Source: Adenanthera pavonina (taxonomy: Eukaryota; Streptophyta; Magnoliopsida; Fabales; Fabaceae). From it: a stretch of DNA of 64,000 nt. Shown in pieces: positions 60,601 through 64,000 of this stretch. The notes below the pieces were generated by a model, which saw only the letters and a program-made list of their open reading frames with translations, had not been told where the DNA came from and ran no database searches. The position numbers were made by a program, and so were the translations under genes. The stretch lies in assembly GCA_026686845.1 (NCBI GenBank), contig JAIVEN010000016.1, forward strand, positions 9,565,501 through 9,629,500. Reading direction: 5' to 3'. Every line of letters starts with the position of its first letter. The stretch's first letter is position 1.

Positions 60601-62058
60601 TGAAGATGTTCTTGAGAAAAATCATAGTTGAATATGATATTTTGATGATTATTCAATTGTTATAGCAGAAATAGAAAGGGGCATGCCAATATAAATTAGA
60701 TTTTATATTCCTTACCATTTTTCAAGTTGTTGATAGGAATTGGTCTATAATTTTAAAACATGTCAAAAGAAATGCTAACATGGTTACTGACTGATTAGCG
60801 TACCAAAACATTCACTTTTATTAAGATTGTCTTTTTTTTTTTGAAGAAGTTCTTGAGAAAAATCATAGTTGAATATGATGTTTTGATGATTATTCAATTG
60901 TTATAGCAGAAACAGAAATGGGCATGCCAATAGAAATTAGATTTTATATTCCTTACCATTTTTCAAGTTATTGATAGGAATTGGTCTGTAATTTTAAAAC
61001 ATGTCAAAAGAAATGCTAACATGGTTACTAACTAATTAGCGTACCAAAACATTCATAAAACATTCATTGTTATTAAGATTATCATTTTTTTGAAGATGTT
61101 TTTGAGAAAAATCATAGTTGAAAAGAAATGTTTTGATGATTATTCAATTGTTACAGCAAAAATAGAAAGGGGCATGCCAATAGAAATTGGATTTTATATT
61201 CCTTACCATTTTCAAGTTGTTGATAGGAATTGGTCTATAATTTTAAAACATGTCAAAAGAAATGCTAACATAGTTGCTGATTGACTAACGTACCAAAACA
61301 TTCACTTTTATTAAGATTGTCATTTTTTCTGAAGAAGTTCTTGAGAAAAATCATAGTTAAATATGATGTTTTGATGATTATTCAATTGTTACGGCAGAAA
61401 CTGAAAGGTGTGTGCAAATAGAACTTAAATTTTATATTCCTTACCATTTTTCAAATTGTTGATAGAAATTGGTCCATAATTTTAAAATATGTCAAAAGAA
61501 AAGCTAATATGGTTGCTGAGTGATTAGCGTACAAATACATTCATTTTTGTTAAAATTGTCATTTTTTTGAAGATGTTCTTGAGAAAAAGCATAGTTGAAT
61601 ATGATGTTTTGATGATTATTCAATTGTTATGGTAGAAACACAAAGGGGCGTGCAAATAGAAATTGGATTTTATATTCCTTACCATTTTTCAAGTTGTTGA
61701 TAAGAATTGGTCCATAATTTTAAAACATGTCAAAAGATAGGCTTCCATGATTGTTTGACCGATTAGCGTATCAAAACATTTACTTTTGTTAAGATTGTTA
61801 TTTTTTTTAAAGATGTTCTTGGAAAAAATCATAGTTGAATATGATATTTTGATGATTATTCAGTTGTTATGACAGAAACAGAAAGGGGTATGCAAATAGA
61901 ATTTAAATTTTATGTTTCTTATCTTTTTCAAGTTATTGATAGGAATTGATCCATAATTTAAAAATATATTAAAAGAAATGCTAACATGATTATTGACTAA
62001 TTAGCGTATCAAGACATTTATTTTTGTTAAGATTGCATTTTTTTTAAGATGTTCTTGA
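60377..62058. repeat. Seven-copy tandem array, about 240-bp unit
   Basis: The word AAATCATAGTTGAA (or a one-base variant) starts at 60381, 60619, 60860, 61109, 61348, 61586 and 61826, giving periods of 238, 241, 249, 239, 238 and 240. Every unit continues with TTTTGATGATTATTCAATTG or a near variant, then GTTGATAGGAATTGG or a near variant, and ends TTTTTTGAAGATGTTCTTGA or a near variant. The array stops near 62058. Units differ by scattered substitutions and small indels. Confidence 0.93.
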
Positions 62059-62280
62059 GTTTATTAGGGGTTTAATTATACAAGATAATATTTCTTAACC
62101 TTTGGTTGTAATTTTGGAATTTTTTTCCTTCTTTATTTTTTAAAAAAAAAAGGTCTCACCTTCATATTTTTTTCATCTCCTTTTCCTGCACGCCTCACCC
62201 TCTCCCTCGCACACTATATAATTTCCGTTCCTTCTTTTTGAATGGCCAGAATGGAAATCCTATGGAAGCCTTTGCAGCCA
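62059..62280. other. Spacer
   Basis: No feature is seen apart from A-rich and TC-rich stretches. Confidence 0.4.
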
Positions 62281-62409
62281 GTTTGGTATAGTAGAAATGT
62301 TGGAAAACTAGTAAATGACCACTCTGTCATTTACATTTTTATCATATTTCTATCATACCAAATATAATAATATAAAAAATTCTTATTATCATCTTAAACA
62401 TACCAAACG
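62281..62409. mobile_element. Small MITE-like foldback, TTTGGTAT ends
   Basis: GTTTGGTATAGTAGAAATG at the left pairs with CATATTTCTATCATACCAAA in the middle and with CATACCAAAC at the right end. Confidence 0.5.
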
Positions 62410-62849
62410 AAGTACTAAGAGTGAATTTATTGAATATTCTTAAATTGCACGCTAAAAAATGTTACCTCATTGATTTAAAAGGGATAAAATTATAAAATTT
62501 TCTTACACTCAGTGAATTTATTGAATAACAACAACATTTGAATCTCAACTCAAACTATAAAAAATTATTTCATGAAATATGTAAAGATTAATTTTTTTTT
62601 TTATTTTGGCCCTTTTTTGAAGACGATAGGAAAGAGTGAAGAATCAAATTCATACACTAGGACTTCTTTTACAGGTTATAACGTACGACTCCTTTTTTTT
62701 CTTTAAAAAAAATTGGGGACGGTACTATGGGACAAAAATGATTCTTTTTTTCTTGAAAAACCGATAGACTCATTGGGAAACATAAGGCCTGAGAAATTCA
62801 AAGATAAACTGTATTAACTGCTTCGCTACACTTTGAGAAAGCTGCAATA

Positions 62850-63968
62850 ATGGCGACTACCATCAAACCTTGCCTTCCACTCTCTCCTTTATTGAAACGT
62901 GGCCTTTCCCCTCCAGCTTCCTGGGTTTCCTGCAAACCCATTTCCGATTTCCTCCAAATCTCTCGGCTTGGGCATCATCGACCTCAATTTGCTGCCTCGG
63001 TTGCGTTCAACCCTCAAGGAAATTTCGACATCTCTTTGTTTGAACAAGATGGTAACCGCTTAAATTTTGCACTATCACTCATGTCTTTTCACTTATTTAT
63101 ATCCCAATCGTTGTTGCATTGTGTAATTTTCAAATTGGGATTTTCTTGATTTCTATTTACTGCTCACAGCTGTTGCCGCAACTCGACAATCTATGCCCAG
63201 ATATGAAAATGATATTTTCTTTATTATTGGAGAAGACAAAGTTATTGTTTGAGGGAAGCTTTTTCATCAGAACTTAGCTTCTGACTATAGACATAGGTTT
63301 GATATGGCCTCTAGGTAGAATCAGGAGAATGGAGGAAACCTGATGAAATCGTTTAGGACCTGCAAAGAAATTTCTAGGTTTAGAGCTATAAATGAATTGT
63401 GGAATTTCCATAAGTTTTGGGGGTCAGACCAAAATGCAGTACGTGCTTTGCAGGAGAATCCCATTGTGCACCAAATGATATGAATTGTTGAATTTCCATA
63501 AGTTTGGGGAGTTTCAATAGCTACCCAGTGTGAAATAACAAGAATCCTAATGTGCACTACATGCTTAGATGAGGTATATCTTATTATGAGTAGATAGATA
63601 CGGTTTTCCTTTTTTCCATTTTTAGCTTGCCATGAGATGATGATACACACCCTTGAGTGCAACAGAGAAGCATGAAATTTGTCAGTATAGCACGTGCAGG
63701 AGGTGCAGATAGTTCAGAAAATGCATTGCCCCAGTTATGTCATGAATGTTGTTTTAATACAATTTCATGTAGTTGTAGTGCTTGATATAGTTGATGGAAT
63801 GTGTTAAACTATACTTCAACAGATTTTGGTTGACAGATGCTCCTGAAGTTGCACCTCCTATGCCTCCAACTGAAGGCAGATTTGAAATAGTTATTGACAA
63901 TAATGTAATTAGTAGTCTTGACTTATCCCCCTTTCAAGCTGCTACTGGCATGAAGTCTCCCTCATCTG
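62850..63968 (+). CDS. CRR6: CRR6, NDH-complex assembly factor (5' part)
   Basis: Exon 1 is 62850-63051 and exon 2 is 63837-63968; the rest lies beyond the window. Exon 1 encodes a plastid transit peptide (begins MATTIKPCLPLSPLLKRGLS, with SWVSCKP) and then VAFNPQGNFDISLFEQD. Exon 2 joins in phase and reads APEVAPPMPPTEGRFEIVID, then NNVISSLDLSPFQAATGMKS and PSS before the donor TCATCTG/GTACCC. PPMPP..GR(F/Y)E(I/V)VID and LDLSPFQ are, from memory, the N-terminal conserved part of CHLORORESPIRATORY REDUCTION 6. CRR6 is a stromal protein needed to assemble the NdhI-containing subcomplex of chloroplast NADH dehydrogenase-like complex. The start has a usual context (CAATAATGGCG). The symbol is by family match only. 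Confidence 0.78.
63394..63570. repeat. 89-bp imperfect tandem duplication in CRR6 intron 1
   Basis: GAATTGTGGAATTTCCATAA (63394) recurs as GAATTGTTGAATTTCCATAA about 89 bases later. GAGAATCCCATTGTGCACC recurs as AAGAATCCTAATGTGCAC at the matching distance. Confidence 0.75.
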
Positions 63969-64000
63969 GTACCCTTCTTAACACTTTGAAGAAACTGATT

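Noticed and set aside
61090..61284. 64-codon frame as a gene
   Set aside because: It is one chance-open unit of the tandem array; other units have stops at the same places.
60377..62058. Possible CRISPR-like array
   Set aside because: Units are 240 bp, fully repetitive without unique spacers, and the DNA is a plant nuclear genome.

Overview
This window is nuclear DNA from a flowering plant, almost certainly a eudicot. The genes have short exons with GT-AG introns, the intergenic DNA is very A+T-rich with many (TA)n tracts, and the proteins belong to plant families: nodulin-like MFS transporter, SAM-domain protein, chloroplast methyltransferase, FMO1-like monooxygenase and CRR6. The species cannot be named from the sequence. 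There is no operon-like organisation and no CRISPR array. No convincing tRNA or rRNA gene was seen.

Layout. 1-7.5 kb: a decayed gene remnant with a 272-bp tandem duplication, an intron-less SAM-domain gene (3617-4342, +) and a three-exon nodulin-like transporter (4733-7402, -). 7.5-23 kb: a transposon-rich desert. It holds hAT-like and Stowaway-like MITEs, a decayed LINE (13024-18301) split by a 3.3-kb solo LTR, a pair of nested MITEs and a clean hAT-type MITE with 8-bp target duplications. 23-35 kb: two serine-rich-protein-like genes of one family (24106-24720 and 34425-34757, both -). Between them lie a broken retrotransposon gag-like frame and an inverted-repeat element carrying fragments of a fructokinase gene and probably a LUC7-like gene.

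35.6-40 kb: an eight-exon gene for a multi-pass membrane protein of the plant family resembling Tweety (568 aa, -). 40-52 kb: a second desert with an hAT-like MITE, a plant-mobile-domain pseudogene, a complete miniature LTR retrotransposon (TRIM) with LTRs, primer-binding site and target duplication, a SINE-like repeat, two clusters of ATCTCGGTTT-type palindromes, a TGGTGGC-type minisatellite and an F-box pseudogene. 52.6-59.1 kb: a chloroplast methyltransferase gene (eight exons, 343 aa, -) and an FMO1-like flavin monooxygenase gene (five exons, 521 aa, -). 60.3-62.1 kb: a seven-copy, about 240-bp tandem array whose unit looks like a piece of an RNase H-like domain. 62.85 kb to the end: the first two exons of the CRR6 gene (+), whose remaining exons lie outside the window.

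The genes do not form one pathway. CRR6 and the methyltransferase are plastid proteins; the transporter, the Tweety-like protein and the FMO are membrane or redox proteins. For the six multi-exon or well-supported genes I placed exon boundaries by hand. In every complete multi-exon model the exon phases add up to an open frame ending at the stop codon. The most unusual items are the RNase H-derived satellite, the inverted-repeat element with captured gene fragments, the TRIM, and a coding-like stretch inside an intron of the Tweety-like gene.
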